A program made the position numbers and the translations under genes. The notes below the pieces were generated by a model. That model worked only from the letters and a program-made list of their open reading frames with translations, was not told where the DNA came from and searched no databases. From assembly GCF_041296265.1 (NCBI RefSeq), contig NC_091693.1:7101001-7165000 (forward strand): a stretch of 64,000 nucleotides of DNA, given 5' to 3'. The stretch comes from Equus caballus. Lineage: Eukaryota; Chordata; Mammalia; Perissodactyla; Equidae. The first letter of the stretch is position 1, and every line of letters begins with the position of its first letter. Shown here piece by piece: positions 35,311 through 46,534 of the stretch.

Positions 35311-35692
35311 CCATCCAGTGCCCCCAAAACAGCCACTGTGAGCCTCTGGCTCGTCCTGCCCAGAGACGTGCGTGGGCCTGTCGGGAGCGTAGTGCCCGGC
35401 GCCCTGCGGGGAGACAGGCGCCTGCGACGCCCGACAGTGGCCGGCGGTTGTGGCTGCACACAGCGGGGACACCTGCTGGCACCTGCTGAGGCTTTGTGCC
35501 GCGGCGGTCTGCAGAGGCCACTATATCACCTTCGACAGGCGCCGATTCCGCTTCCCCAGCTCCTGCGGGTACCTGTGGAGCGGCTTTCGTTCTCCGGCGC
35601 CACGTGGGCTCGCTGACTTCCGTGTGCTCCTGGGCACCGGTCCTGAAGGGACCCGAGCGGCCTCCAAGTGCACATGCCTGGATGCCACCTGA
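35311..35692 (+). pseudogene. FCGBP-like block D: TIL module and first half of vWD2
   Basis: Acceptor CCCCTACAG; the exon opens CC-ATC-CAG-TGC and reads IQCPQNSHCEPLARP, the start of a TIL domain. In a shifted frame, CRGHYITFDRRRFRFPSSC (about 35,510-35,570) is a good vWD entry with the TFD core. The stretch between TIL and vWD is shorter than in other repeats, so part of the E-type module may be missing. It has one or more frame changes. Confidence 0.8.
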
Positions 35693-35699
35693 GGCTGGA

Positions 35700-36020
35700 T
35701 CCCAAGGAACCCCGTGGGGTCGTGCTCAGAAAACCCCCATCCTGCCCACACATACACCCAGAGATCCCCCCTTATGCCCTCTGACCCAGAATCCTCACCT
35801 CAGGACTCCCAATCCTGGTCCTAAGATTCCCCTAACCTCACCTAAGGCTCAAATCTTGAGTTTTAGTCCTATAGTACTGGACCCTAAATCCAGAACTCCC
35901 ACCTCCTTCCTTTTGACCCCAAATCTCTGGTCCAGCAGCCTAACTTCAAAGACCCCCCCAAAAAAACCTCACCCCAAAATCATAACTCAAGCCTTAACCC
36001 TTTAGGACAAACTCTAAGTC
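35700..36020. repeat. degenerate ACCCCAAATCC-type minisatellite
   Basis: Runs of CCCAGAATCCTCACC, CCCTAAATCCAGAACTCCC and similar units. Low complexity, intronic. Confidence 0.5.
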
Positions 36021-36139
36021 CAGAACTCCCTATCCAGGTCCCCCACAACTTCCTGGAGAGAAGGAAGAGAAGTTGTGAGGCTTTTGGAAAGGCCACATGT
36101 AAGGCATTCACGAGGAGTCAGTATAATAGCACATGCACA

Positions 36140-37080
36140 AGTACTTTTAAGGTAGGTACAATTGGCATTACCATTTTCCAGATGAGGAAACTGTGGCCCA
36201 GAGAGGTGCAGCCACTTGCCTGGGGTCACACAGCTGATAAAGAGCAGAGCTGGGATTTGAACCTTGGCAGTTTGGCTCCAGGGTCTGTTATGCTGTCTTT
36301 GCAAATAGAAAACACATGACCTCAGCTACCTCATTGGGAAACATAAGTTAGAGTCCCAATGATTTGGACACGACTTCAACGTGGCAAGTTCTCCCGTTAA
36401 GGTAGAAGATAGGAGCACTAGGAGAGTAGCCTCTGGGGCTGTGGGGATAAGTGAAGCCACTGACCACAGAGGACAGCATCCAAACGGTGTCAGCTATTTT
36501 ATGTCAGCAGCGTGCCTTGGCAGTATTTTAAATTTATTACTAAGTTAGTTAGCATTCTAAAATGAGGATGTCTGGATTTACGGCATCTCTTGAGAAACCA
36601 GAACCTCTGGTGACTGGTCCCCTAGTCTCATGGCCACTGGTGGGTGGGGCTTCCCCCTCTAGCCAGGGACACATACTTTCTCTCGTTTGTCCTAGTCCCT
36701 GTCATGTCCTCCTGTATTACAGCCTTTCCTCTTCACTCATTTAGTTGCTCACCTGGCCCCCGGAGGCATGTGAGTTAGGACCAGGTTTTATTGTTTCCTG
36801 GGACCAGGGGTCTGGCCCTGACTTCAGCTTTATGGGGGCCCTGGACCCTTCTGGACCCTAATCCCAGGATCTAAGATCCCTCTCTTGCCCCAAGATGTGT
36901 CAGGCACAGTTATAAATCCTCACAACAATTTTTTCCAGTTGGGCACTATTATTTCCCTCCTTTTACAGAGAAGTTAAACAAATTGCCAAAATGAAACAAC
37001 TGAAAAAAAATAGGGGCCAAGATTTGAAACCAGACAACTTGGCTCTAAAATCAAAGGTCACTTAACCACCATGCTTCCCT
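36140..37080 (+). mobile_element. two MIR SINE copies
   Basis: Copy one (about 36,140-36,300): CCAGATGAGGAAACTGTGGC, GTCACACAGCTGATAAAGAG. Copy two (about 36,890-37,075): GTGTCAGGCACAGTTATAAA, CTTTTACAGAGAAGTTAAAC. The sequence between them has no recognised feature. Confidence 0.7.
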
Positions 37081-37299
37081 GTGCTGGCACATGTAGTTAT
37101 TAAAGTCAAAACATACGAAGTTGCCAATATGTAATGTTTTTGTCCTACAATGTGGCAATTTCAAATAGTTTAACTTCTGTTTATATCCTGGGATAAAAAC
37201 ACCTAGCCTTGCTTCAAGAATCCTAGAACCTTCATGGTGAGCCCCAGCACACCAGAGCTTTCAGCCCTGATTCTGGGATCCTGGAACCCCAGTCCTGAC

Positions 37300-37770
37300 C
37301 CTGACCCTGATTCATTCAACAATCATTTATTGGGTACCTACTGTGTTCCAGGCACTAAGTGCTTTTTACATGTGTTAACTGAATTTCAGACCCCACTCTC
37401 AGTCCAAGTCCTGAGCACCCCAAGACCTGACCCAGGGTCTTCAAATCCCCTATTCCCAAGGCTAACAAATCCTCACCCTCAGTTCCTAGACCCACAGCCC
37501 CAACTGCTGTGGGCAAATATGGTCAGAACCATGGACAGCAGCTTCAGCTCGTCTGGACGCTGTGGACAGACCTCCCTGCCCTATGCGGCACACTGAAGCC
37601 ACTCCCACTGCCTAGAAATCCCAGCACCACTGAGACTTTACAGCCTGATTTGACCTATGAACTTCATTCATTCACTCATTCATTAGTTCCACAAGTATTT
37701 ATTGAGCACAGACTATGTACCAGGCACTATTGTAAGTGTTTTGTACATATGTCACTTGCAGAGGCCCTGG
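37300..37770. mobile_element. two short L2/MIR end fragments
   Basis: AATCATTTATTGGGTACCTA (37,321 onward) and AAGTATTTATTGAGCACAGA (37,691 onward) are L2-like inverted ends inside minisatellite-like sequence. Confidence 0.5.
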
Positions 37771-38026
37771 CTTTCAACTCCCCAGACCTGATCCAGGAAT
37801 ACTACAGCCCCAACCCCCAGAATCCACAATTTTCACCTTCCAAATACTTGTTGGAAAAATTATCAGTACTGTGTACAGTATCCCAAGCATTTATAGGCCT
37901 ATTTGAACAGTCCCCTGGATCCTCAATGGGGCCCCCTGGAGGCCCTGTCCTTACCTAGGGATCCCAGCGTCCTTGGTACTGACTCTAGGCCCCAGAATCC
38001 CAGCTTGACATCCTTTCTTCACACAG

Positions 38027-38673
38027 ATGAGTGGTGCATAATCTGCCATTCCAGGCTCTTGGCAGCAATACACTCATCTTTCACTGTGGCTGGGACACTG
38101 TGGTCACCTGCCCCTTTGGCTTGCAGGTGACCTGTGCCCCTCAGATTTGCGTGGCACTGGCTCTCCAGCAGCATACGGGGGCCATGTGATGCGGCTGTGT
38201 GCTGACTACAATGGGGACCCCACGGTTGACCTCCAGGTGTCTGGAGTTGTGGCAAGCACCCAGCTGCCTGAGGATGGACTGGCCTGGGCCTTTGGCCATA
38301 ACTGTTTGGTGAATTCCCCAGCTGGGTGCCTGATGCTGCTTGGAAGATGCTGCCATCGCCACCATCCTGGGTCACCCTGCCAACCACCAGCACCACAGCC
38401 CACTTTGCCCACCTCTGTGACATCCTCTTGGACCCCCTGAGGCCCTTCTGGCAGTGCCATGAGTTGCTGGCAGCAAGCCCCTATTTCAAAGATTGCATGA
38501 TGGACATGTGCCTGGGCACCAGACCCCGCCCCTCTACTGTGAAACCTGCCAACTGCTGGGTGGTCAAGTCTTCCCATGGCACAAGTCAAGCCTATGCAGT
38601 GAGTGCCCAGGGCCTCAGTCCAGCCATCATTGCTCATCTGGGAAACCTCGCTCCAGTCCTAACCATGGTTTAG
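38027..38673 (+). pseudogene. FCGBP-like block E: second half of vWD2 plus C8
   Basis: Acceptor CTTCACACAG. The text runs LPFQALGSNTLIF, then a DTVVTCPFGLQV-like strand that parallels the FCGBP DFGLxV motif, then in another frame HVMRLCADYNGDP (the GLCGNYNGDP site). CHELLAASPYFKDCMMDMC is a recognisable C8 core. At least one frame change separates them. Confidence 0.8.
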
Positions 38674-38679
38674 TTCCTT

Positions 38680-39179
38680 GGCTGTTGCCCATCCTAGGGT
38701 GCAGCCCCTCCCTGCACAATTTAGTCCCTGAGACCTTGTACTTCCCAGCCAGCCTCTAACTGCCACCCTCCATTCCCCATCATGGTATAGACCCTCAACT
38801 TTTGCCCACCCTAAAGTTTCAGCGCAACTCTGACTAAACTCCAGCCCCAGCTCGTATGTTTCCCACTTCTCAGCTCTGATTATGGCCCGGCCCTTGAACA
38901 CTCACCTCTTCAGAGACTTGGATCTGTTCATGGTTCAGCCCCCAAGCTCTTACCCATCCCCAGCCCTTACAGATCAGCTATGCCTGACTCATGGTTAGCC
39001 ACTTGATCTTTACCTGAAGGTAAAGACCTGAAGCTTCCAGCTTCAGCTCTGCCAAGTCAAGCTTTCCAGTCCTTACCCCTGCAGGGCCCAAGATGCCTGA
39101 TCCTAGCCCCAGAGGTGGGAGGTGAGACTCCAGCAGCCACGTGACCCCAGTAACTCTCCATTCCTACTCCTTCCCGCAG
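38680..39179. other. pseudogene intron with loosely repetitive CAGCCC/CTT sequence
   Basis: No exon signature. Weak repetition of units such as CAGCCCCAGCTC and CAGCCCTTACAGATC. Confidence 0.35.
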
Positions 39180-39724
39180 GCCTGCTGTGCCCAGCACACT
39201 TGCACTACATGCTGTGCGCTCCAGGCTGCTCAGCCACTTGTGCGGGGCTGGGGCTGGAGCCACCGCCAGGCTATGAGGGTGGCGCGCGCTGTCACCAGGG
39301 CTGCATGTGTGACGCAGGCTTTGTGCTGAGCAGCGCCATCTGCATGCCCATGGTTCAGTGAAGCTGCCCAAGTGCCGGCCACTACCTCGAACATGGTGGG
39401 CTGCTGCCACCCCTTCACCCTGAAACTGGCTGCTGCTGCTACCACCCTGGTGGCCAGGTGGCCTACAAACCCTGCCACATAGCCCAGGGTGGCCCAGGCC
39501 TCTGCTTCGCCTCAGGTGGGCTCCATTACCAAACTTTCGATGGCACTCCCTTCCACCTGCTGGATGCCTGCACCTGTTCATTGCTGGGCACAGACATGAG
39601 CCGCCTGTGGGGTGTGTGGACCTTAGAGGTGGCACTGGAAAAAAGCCCAGGGAGCCCATGCTGCTCCGCGCACGTGGCCACCACTTTGGCCTGGACTGTG
39701 AGGACTGGGGATATGTCAAGATGA
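39180..39724 (+). pseudogene. FCGBP-like block F: TIL, E-type module and first half of vWD3
   Basis: Acceptor CTTCCCGCAG at 39,179. One frame reads through TIL (CHQGCMCDAGFVLSSAIC), an E/VWC-like linker and the vWD entry GGLHYQTFDGTPFHLLDAC. It is broken by a single TGA at 39,359 exactly where family members have Cys (VQ-C), so a TGC/TGT to TGA change is likely. The tail shifts frame near 39,620. This is one of the best preserved blocks. Confidence 0.85.
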
Positions 39725-39729
39725 GCCCC

Positions 39730-40620
39730 ACCCTGTCACTCTCCTCATTTCTCTGCCTCCCAGGCTCTGTTCTGGCAGGCAGGATCTCTGTGCATCGCCC
39801 TCTGATGCTCTCCTCCCTCCAACACCCTCCTTTCCACTCTTTTCTCCCTCCTACCTTCTCTCTTCTCCACCTCCTCCTTTCTCTCCTTCTTCCCATTCAG
39901 TCCCTCACCCAACAGTCGGGTCTGCATGTCCCTGCTCCAGACTGCCCAGGCTCTGTCCCTTTCACTTCTCCTCTCTTCACCACCTCAGCATGTCCACCCC
40001 ACCTGTCTCTCCCACCCCTCAATCTTCAGCTCCAGGTCTTTTTCTTTTCCACCTGGGTCTCCCTGTGCCCTCCCATGCTCCACAACTACCATTACGTCTT
40101 CCTCAACCTCCAGCCAGCCTCCACGACCCCTGGTCCGTGTGCCCCTCCCCCACCACTGCCCTTCCTCTTGAAGTCTTGCGTCTCTTTCTCCCCACAGTGG
40201 CCCCTTCTCTTCTCTCCTCCTCCGGCCCCAATATCTGCTCCCTCCTCTTTCCTGGATCCATATAGCCCTCCACAGCCTCCCCATGCCCCAGGCCCATGGA
40301 TGCCCTCTAGGTGTCTCTCCTGTCCCCTCTCTCACTATACCCCATGCCCACCTCACCACTCTCCCTTCCCCTCACTTTCCTTCCCTTCTCCTGGTCTCCA
40401 CGCACCTCCCCGCAATACCCCTCCCCAGAACTGCCTCAACTGCCTCTTCTCTCCCCGACCCCTCACCCCCTTCACACCCTCCTCTCAGCCTCCAGTCCCT
40501 CTCCACTCTCCCCTGGGTCTGGCACACCACTTCTCTTACTCCTTGCACACACTCCTCGCACTACCCCTCCTCCCTAGGCTTTTCCCAGATTCTCCCCAGA
40601 CCTGAACCTCCCCCTCACTC
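39730..40620. repeat. pyrimidine-rich intron tract
   Basis: About 900 bp of C/T-rich low-complexity sequence (CTCCCTCC, CTCCACCTCC). It gives a spurious 332-codon open frame. Confidence 0.7.
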
Positions 40621-40645
40621 TAGGCTCCCCCGGCCCCGGCCGCAG

Positions 40646-41146
40646 GTGGACTGCGTGCAGCGCTGCTGCCCTCGCGCTGACCAGGTGAGGGGTGCGCGCC
40701 TCCACGCGGGGTGCGTCTGTGGCGCTCGCGGTGCGTGGAGGCCCGCGGCTGCCTCCTAAGCGTGGCGCTGCCGGTGGCTCGTCACCGCCTCACGCGCAGC
40801 CTCAGCAACAACTTTAACGGCAATGCAGCGGATGAGCGGCAGCTGCCGAGGCCCGGACCCTGCGGTGCCACGACCCTCCCCGGGTTCTGGCTGTCGAGGG
40901 GCCACCGAGCACACGGGTGTAGACACAGCATGGCACAGCGCGTGTGGCCTCCTGCGTGAGCCCAGCGGCCCTTGGGGTCCTGCCACACAAGCCCGCCGCC
41001 GGAGCCCTTCTTCCAGTCCTGCGTGGCCGACGTGGGCCGTGTCCGCGGGAACCGCAAAGGGCTCCGCGCCTGCCTGCAAGCCTATGTGGCCCCCTGCCAG
41101 ACTGCTGGTGTCGACGTGCGGGCCTGGAGGGAGCCCAACTTTTGGC
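40646..41146 (+). pseudogene. FCGBP-like block G: second half of vWD3 plus C8
   Basis: The acceptor GGCCGCAG is followed by GTG GAC, the usual start of this exon class. SLSNNFNGNAADE marks the degraded GLCGNFNG site. PEPFFQSCVADVGRV and LQAYVAPCQTAGVDVRAW form a clear C8 module. Donor TTTTGGC|GTAAGT at 41,147. There are frame changes between vWD and C8. CpG-rich. Confidence 0.8.
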
Positions 41147-41214
41147 GTAAGTCCCCCACCCGAGGGTGTCCAGGGCCGGCCCGGGTCGGGTGAGCGGCGG
41201 GAGACCTAGGTCTG

Positions 41215-42000
41215 GTCTTCAGTCATCCCAAGAGTGTTGAGGACCTACTATGTGCCATGCCCATGCTGGAGATAAGGCACCAAACAGGATAGAGTCCTGC
41301 ACACGTTCTCCTTGGGAAAACAGATTGGATTTTTATCTCTCAGCACATTTACAGAGGGCTCATTCTCTATCGGGCGCTGTGTTAAGACAGTGGTTCTCAA
41401 ACGTTGCCCCTGGACCAGCAGCATCAGCAATATCCAGGGTTTGTTTACAACGCAAACTCTTGCCCTACCCCAGACTTACTGAAGGAGAAACTCTGGAGTG
41501 GGGCCCAGCAACCTGTGTGTTAACAAGCCCTGTAGGAGACTGGGAGGCAAGGCCAGGTCTGAGAACCTGTGCTACCTGCTTTAAGTCAGCTCGCTCCATC
41601 TTCCAGCTGCTCTAGGAGATAGGGACAATCATTGTCTGCCTTCTGCAGTTGAGGAAACTGAGGCACAGAGAAGCTAAGGAATTCCCAGACCTCACAGCCA
41701 GTGAGTGGTAGAACTGCCTTCCACCTGACTCCAGAATCCTCGCTCTGACCCCCATGCTATATTCTCTCTCCAGCGATAATGTAAAAATAATTCCAGTAAT
41801 AACATGAAAAGACCAGCTGACCTGAGTACTTGCTGAGTACTTGAACTGAGTAAACTGCTCCGTGCTAATCCCTATATTACCTCAATTAATTCTCCCAACG
41901 GTCCCATCAGGCAGGTACATTTTCTGGATGAGGGAAACCAAGGCATCAATGGTTAAGGAATTTGCCCAATGTCGCACACCTAGAAAATGACTTAGCTGGC
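41215..42000. mobile_element. L2, MER5A-like and MIR fragments
   Basis: Order: inverted L2 end (about 41,215-41,390, TTGAGGACCTACTATGTGCC); MER5A-like DNA transposon (about 41,388-41,565, GTGGTTCTCAAACGTTGCCC and CCAGCAACCTGTGTGTTAAC); MIR (41,620-41,770, GAGGAAACTGAGGCACAGAG); MIR (41,830-41,995). Confidence 0.7.
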
Positions 42001-42289
42001 ATCTGAACATTTGTTCATTTATTTAACAAATTCTCATCAACTTTGAGTCTCTATATGTCCACGTCTCCTCCATGCTCCTCATGGATTCTTGGCCCAACCC
42101 TGATTTATTTCTGTGTCAGTGTCCACCTCTTTCTGACCCCCTTCTGCCCCTAGGTTCAAATGCTCCTGGCGGGAATCTGTTTGACTTACTATTTACTGAT
42201 AGACTGATGACCACCCCCACCTCTGTCTGCCATGGTCATTTGTCCAGCCCTGGCCCAGCCGCTGGTCATCGAGACACAATGTGGCCGCT

Positions 42290-42690
42290 ATATCAGGCAG
42301 GACTCTTAATGGCAATGTCAGAATCCCAACTCAAACTGAGAGGAGAAAGAGAAAAGCATTCGGAGCACATATAACTGCAAAGACCGAGGGTACTTCTATC
42401 TTCAGGATCAGGTAGATTAAGGATTATCAGTTGCAGTTACAAGAAACCTGTTTCTCTCCTCCTCTGCCTTGGTCTTCCCTTCCTCCCTCTCTGTTAGCTT
42501 TATTCTCAAGCAGGCTCTCCCCTTGTGGCTGCAGCAAGGCTTTGGCAACTTTAGGCTGACAATTCTACCAGCTTCAAAGCCCTCGCAAAAATGTAACACC
42601 CTTTTCCCATTGGTCCCAACAAAAGTCCCAGAGTCACCACCCATAAGCTTTGCCTGTCCAATTATTGTGACCCAGAGGAGAGAAGAATAA
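42290..42690. repeat. interspersed repeat, unassigned
   Basis: GCAGGACTCTTAATGGCAAT and GTTAGCTTTATTCTCAAGCA blocks recall a mammalian interspersed repeat also seen around 49.3-50.1 kb. Family not assigned. Confidence 0.35.
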
Positions 42691-43031
42691 TCTGTTTAGC
42701 CAGCCCTGGGTTCTGTAGGCACCCCTGGAGCCTGGATATGGAATCACCTCACATAGTGAAAGTAAGGATAGGTGGTTGTCCAAACGGAGGTGGAGGTATT
42801 ATTATCAGAAGGGTGCAGAGAGCGAAAAAGACGTCCACCACTAGAGTTCACCAACAGGCTGCCCACAGGACCAAACGGCCATAATAGGAAGTATGAGCAC
42901 TTGGTGGTTCCAGGGATGGTCAACCCCTTCGGCAGGGGCAAGAATCCTTGGGAAGGATGCAGTCTGGGGGTGCTGGTTGGACAGAGGGAAGGCCCTGGCT
43001 TGCCTGAGCCTGACAAGCCTCCTCTCCACAG

Positions 43032-43532
43032 CCATGCAGTGCCCCCCACATGGCCACTACAGGCTGTATGTGAACCCCTGCCCTGAGGCCTGCCTGGGTA
43101 TTCAGGGAGGTGGTACAGCTCCCTGCTCCCTGCGCTGAGGGCTGCCAGTGTGTTGATGGATTCTTCCCGGCTGGGCGTGGCTGCATCCCTGTGGACCGCT
43201 GTTCTTGCTTCCGCAATGGCCATACTTCCCTGTGAGCATCCTCTTGGGTCCTTGTTAGTTTCACTCGGATCCTTCCACTTTGCCTCTGATCCCCAAATGC
43301 TCCCTTGTTTGGGTCTCATCTCAGAACCTCTAGGTGCACTTCCCCTTCAGTAGCCCCTCACCTTTCACCCTCCCTCCCTTCCTCCACAGCCCCTACAGAC
43401 CATCCTCCATTAAGAATTGCTCCTCCTCCTGTACCTGCCAGCTGGGGGAGGAGGTGACCTGTGTCCCCTTCAGCTGCCCTGTGGAGGAGGTCTCTAACAT
43501 CACAGATGGAGTCCTAGGCTGTCGATTGCAAG
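43032..43532 (+). pseudogene. FCGBP-like block H: TIL module exon and separate E-type exon
   Basis: The TIL exon (43,032-43,231) opens AG|CC-ATG-CAG-TGC, reads MQCPPHGHYRLY and, after a frame change, CAEGCQCVDGFFPAGRGC, and ends ACTTCCCT|GTGAGC. A second exon (43,390-43,532), flanked by CTCCACAG and GCAAG|GTGACC, reads CTCQLGEEVTCVPFSCPV, a VWC/E-like cysteine module. Both splice pairs look usable. Confidence 0.8.
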
Positions 43533-43656
43533 GTGACCAAGGCTGCGGTCTGATGGGTCAGAGATTGAGGTATGACTCCTGGCTCCAGGGAAGGAAGGGA
43601 CTGGTGACCTGGACTCCTGGGACTCATGGGTCCCTGACCCTCTCTCTCCCCCACAG

Positions 43657-44375
43657 CCACCTTGGCCCTTGCCCTGAGCTCTGTGGCCCCACCGCTGGTT
43701 TACCCACCATTGCTCCCTGGCCCCAGTCCCCAGTGCCTGACAAACTCTCACTTTATCCCATGTGGCTCTGCATGCCCAGCCATCTGCACCAACCCCTCAG
43801 CCCCAGAGCACTGTAGCCACCCCTGTGCCTTTACCTGCCAGTGCCTGCCTGGCCACCGGCTGCTGGAGGGTTGATGTGTGCCCCACGCCCACCGATCCTA
43901 CTTCCTGTGCCAAGGCCATGCTTTCTATACAGACAACTGTACTTGGCACTGCTGCTGCCTGGCCCTTGGTGCCCCAGTGAGCAAGGTGCCCCAGTGTTGG
44001 CCTGACAAGTGCCATGGTCACTGCAAGGCACCACTGCCTGTTAGCCCAGTCCCCACCCAGCCCCACTGTCCTGGAGGAGCCACTGGTCTGCACTGCCACT
44101 GGAGACTTCCACACATTCACAGGAGCCCACTATGAATTCCCTGGCTCCTGTGTCTACTGCCTGGTAGGTCTCTGTGGCACAGCCCATGCCAACCTTGAGC
44201 CCTTTAGCCTGGATTTGGCCCTACTTCTGCGGCCACGTGGCTGCACCAAGGCCCTGACTCTCTTAGCCTGTGGCCTGAGGCCAGACATGAGTCCAAAAGA
44301 TCTCAACCACATCCGCGTGAGGCTCCTAAAGCCCCACACTGATCCGCCATCCCTCACTGTCCCCACTACCCTCAG
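43657..44375 (+). pseudogene. FCGBP-like block I: second TIL, E-type module and first half of vWD4
   Basis: Acceptor TCCCCCACAG, donor CCCTCAG|GTAACC. NSHFIPCGSACPAIC and CQCLPGHRLLEG form a TIL; a TGA at 43,872 follows. A Cys-rich E-type stretch comes next, and in another frame the vWD entry GDFHTFTGAHYEFPGSCVYC. The GDFH at 44,101-44,112 is one residue from the GDPH autoproteolysis motif of FCGBP and mucins. Two TILs in series (blocks H and I) without a vWD between them is unusual. Confidence 0.8.
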
Positions 44376-44389
44376 GTAACCCATAGTGA

Positions 44390-45460
44390 CCCCTCTTTTC
44401 CTGCTGATGCCCCCTTCATTAACTCTCCCACTGGCCCTCAAAGATGTCCACTCCAGTTTCCTAGTGGCCTTATTCATCTCACACCATTGGTACTGACCTC
44501 CTCCTCACTGGCTTGCTTGCTGACCCCTTCTCACTGACCATCTACTTGTCATTACTTACCACTCTTCAGACTCCTATTACCCTCCTATTAACTCTCCATT
44601 GAGTTCTCAGTTGACCCCCTAATTGACTCCCCTTTATCCCACAGGCTCAGCCCAAACCTCTCCATTGCCCCTCCCTTTCACACCCCATTGAACATCCCAT
44701 TAACCTATTGCCCCTCCCCAACTGATCCTACTCCTGTTATATTGACTTGCCCATTACCCATTTACTGTCCTGTTGGCTCCATCCCATATCCTTACTCCGT
44801 TGATCTGTACTGAGTTATCTATTGACCTTCTCAGTGATCTACTGAGTGGCCCATTAGTGCCCCATTTACGCTCCTGCTGGCTCTTCCCATTGAGCTTCCT
44901 ATTGATATTGACGCCTCCATTGAATTCTCAGGTTTTCTGTTATCCCAGTTGAGCCTCTCTCTGACTCATTTTCTCACCCACTGAGCCTTCCATACAGTGT
45001 TCCATTAATTCATTGACTGCCTCCTGACTCCACCCCCATTTACTCTCCAGCTGAGCCCCCCCATTGCCACCCAAAGCCACCTACTAAGGCTTCTCTGGAT
45101 CCTCAGGATCCTCAGGATTTGTCCATCCACTTTCTCCCTTTGCCCTCTTCTTGATCCTCCCATTGATCCTCACTGACCCTACCCTCTGACTCCCTAATTT
45201 TCTTTTTACCCCTCATTGATCTCCCATTGACGCCTCATTACTTCTGATTGTCCCATCACTCTACTATTGATCCCATTGAATCTTTTATTGACCTTCCATT
45301 TAGCCTCCAACTGACCTCCCATTGAATCCTTCTATGATCCCTAATGACTACCGCTGCTAACCCACCACTAATGTTCTCCTTGAGCCCTCTGATCCTTCGC
45401 TGACAAGTCCAAGAATTTCTGCTGACCGTCACCATCGCCTTCCCAGATGTCCCCAACCAC
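44390..45460. repeat. ~1 kb minisatellite of CTCCCATTGACC-type units
   Basis: Dozens of diverged 12-16 bp units (CCCATTGATCCTCACTGACC, CTCCATTGAGTTCTC, CTATTGATCCCATTGAATC) fill the intron between the two halves of vWD4. Confidence 0.7.
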
Positions 45461-45475
45461 ATGCCCTCCCTGTAG

Positions 45476-46000
45476 GTGTACAGAATTCTGGAATCACTGC
45501 CCTTCTTTCACGGCCGCCGCCTCCGCGCCTATCGCTGGAGCCAACAGCTCTGCGGAGACTCAGACCTCGACCTCTCGCTGACATATGATTGGGGCAGCCT
45601 GGCACGTGTGACGCTGCCGAGGCCCCATGGACCCTACCTGTGCGGCCCCTGCGACCAGGTGGCCCGAGCGGCTCGCCCGCGCCCTTGCCTGGTGCCTGGA
45701 AGGTGACAGAGGTGCCGGGCTCTGGCCGGGCCTGCGGACCCGTCTGCCCGGGCCCCGCCTCCGTGGCCGCGCGTACCCATTCTGCCGCAAACACGTACTG
45801 CGGGCCGCTCTACAGCGGCCGAAGGTGCCGTGGGCCGTGCTGCGCAGCGCTGGACCCGCTCCGGTTCCTCGACGACCGCTTCGACGACATGTGCGGCCAT
45901 CGCGGCGCCCGCCGCACCGTCCGCCGAGTCCTGGTCGCCTACACTGTCGCCTGTCAGGCTCTGCGCGCGCGCCTGCGGCCCTGAAGGACGCGCGACTCTT
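45476..46000 (+). pseudogene. FCGBP-like block J: second half of vWD4 plus C8
   Basis: Acceptor CCCTGTAG followed by GTG TAC, the same phase as other exons of this class. DLDLSLTYDWGSLARVTL is the DFGLxVxYDW strand, followed by YLCGPCDQ at the GLCGN site. In another frame YCGPLYSGRRCRGPC and VAYTVACQA form C8. There is a frame change at about 45,670-45,790. Extremely CpG-rich. Confidence 0.8.
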
Positions 46001-46199
46001 TCCGCGAGCGTGCGGGGCTGGGCAGAGAGAGGGCGAAGCTCGGCCGAGCTCGGATGGGCCACGCGGGGAAGGGCGCGGGAGGCCCGATGGAGCAGCTCCG
46101 GCCTGGGCGGGCGGGCCGAGCCAAGAAGGGCGGGGCTTGCAGAAGAGTTGGAGGACGAGGTTTGAAAGAGCGGCCAGACCCGGAGGGGCGGCAGTTTAA

Positions 46200-46525
46200 T
46201 TAGCAAGATCTTTCTGTCTTTCGTGCCTGTCTCTCTCTCTCACTGTCTGTCTCCCCCGTGACTCTTGGTCGCTCTCCGAGTCTACCTCTCTGCGCCTCAC
46301 TGTATCCCTACCTCGCCTTCCCACTCTCTCTGTTCCTCGTCCTTTCTTCCTCGCGTCCCCCCGTGTTGCTCTCCCTCCCCGCCATCCTCCATCTCTGCCT
46401 CCCCGTCTGTTTCCCCCACCCCGCCTGTTTCTCAGTCTGTGTCCCCGGCCGACCCCCTTCTCCGTCCCTCGCGGTCTCTCCCCCGCGTCTCCATCTCTGT
46501 GCCCTCGTCTCTGACCCTCCCACCC
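46200..46525. repeat. CT-rich low-complexity tract
   Basis: TCTCTCTCTCTCACTGTCTG and similar, between pseudogene blocks J and K. Confidence 0.7.
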
Positions 46526-46534
46526 CCGCCGCTC

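Noticed and set aside
39607-40605. 332-codon plus-strand open frame
   Set aside because: Its first codons overlap vWD3 out of phase and the rest is a pyrimidine-rich intron (Pro/Ser/Leu only).
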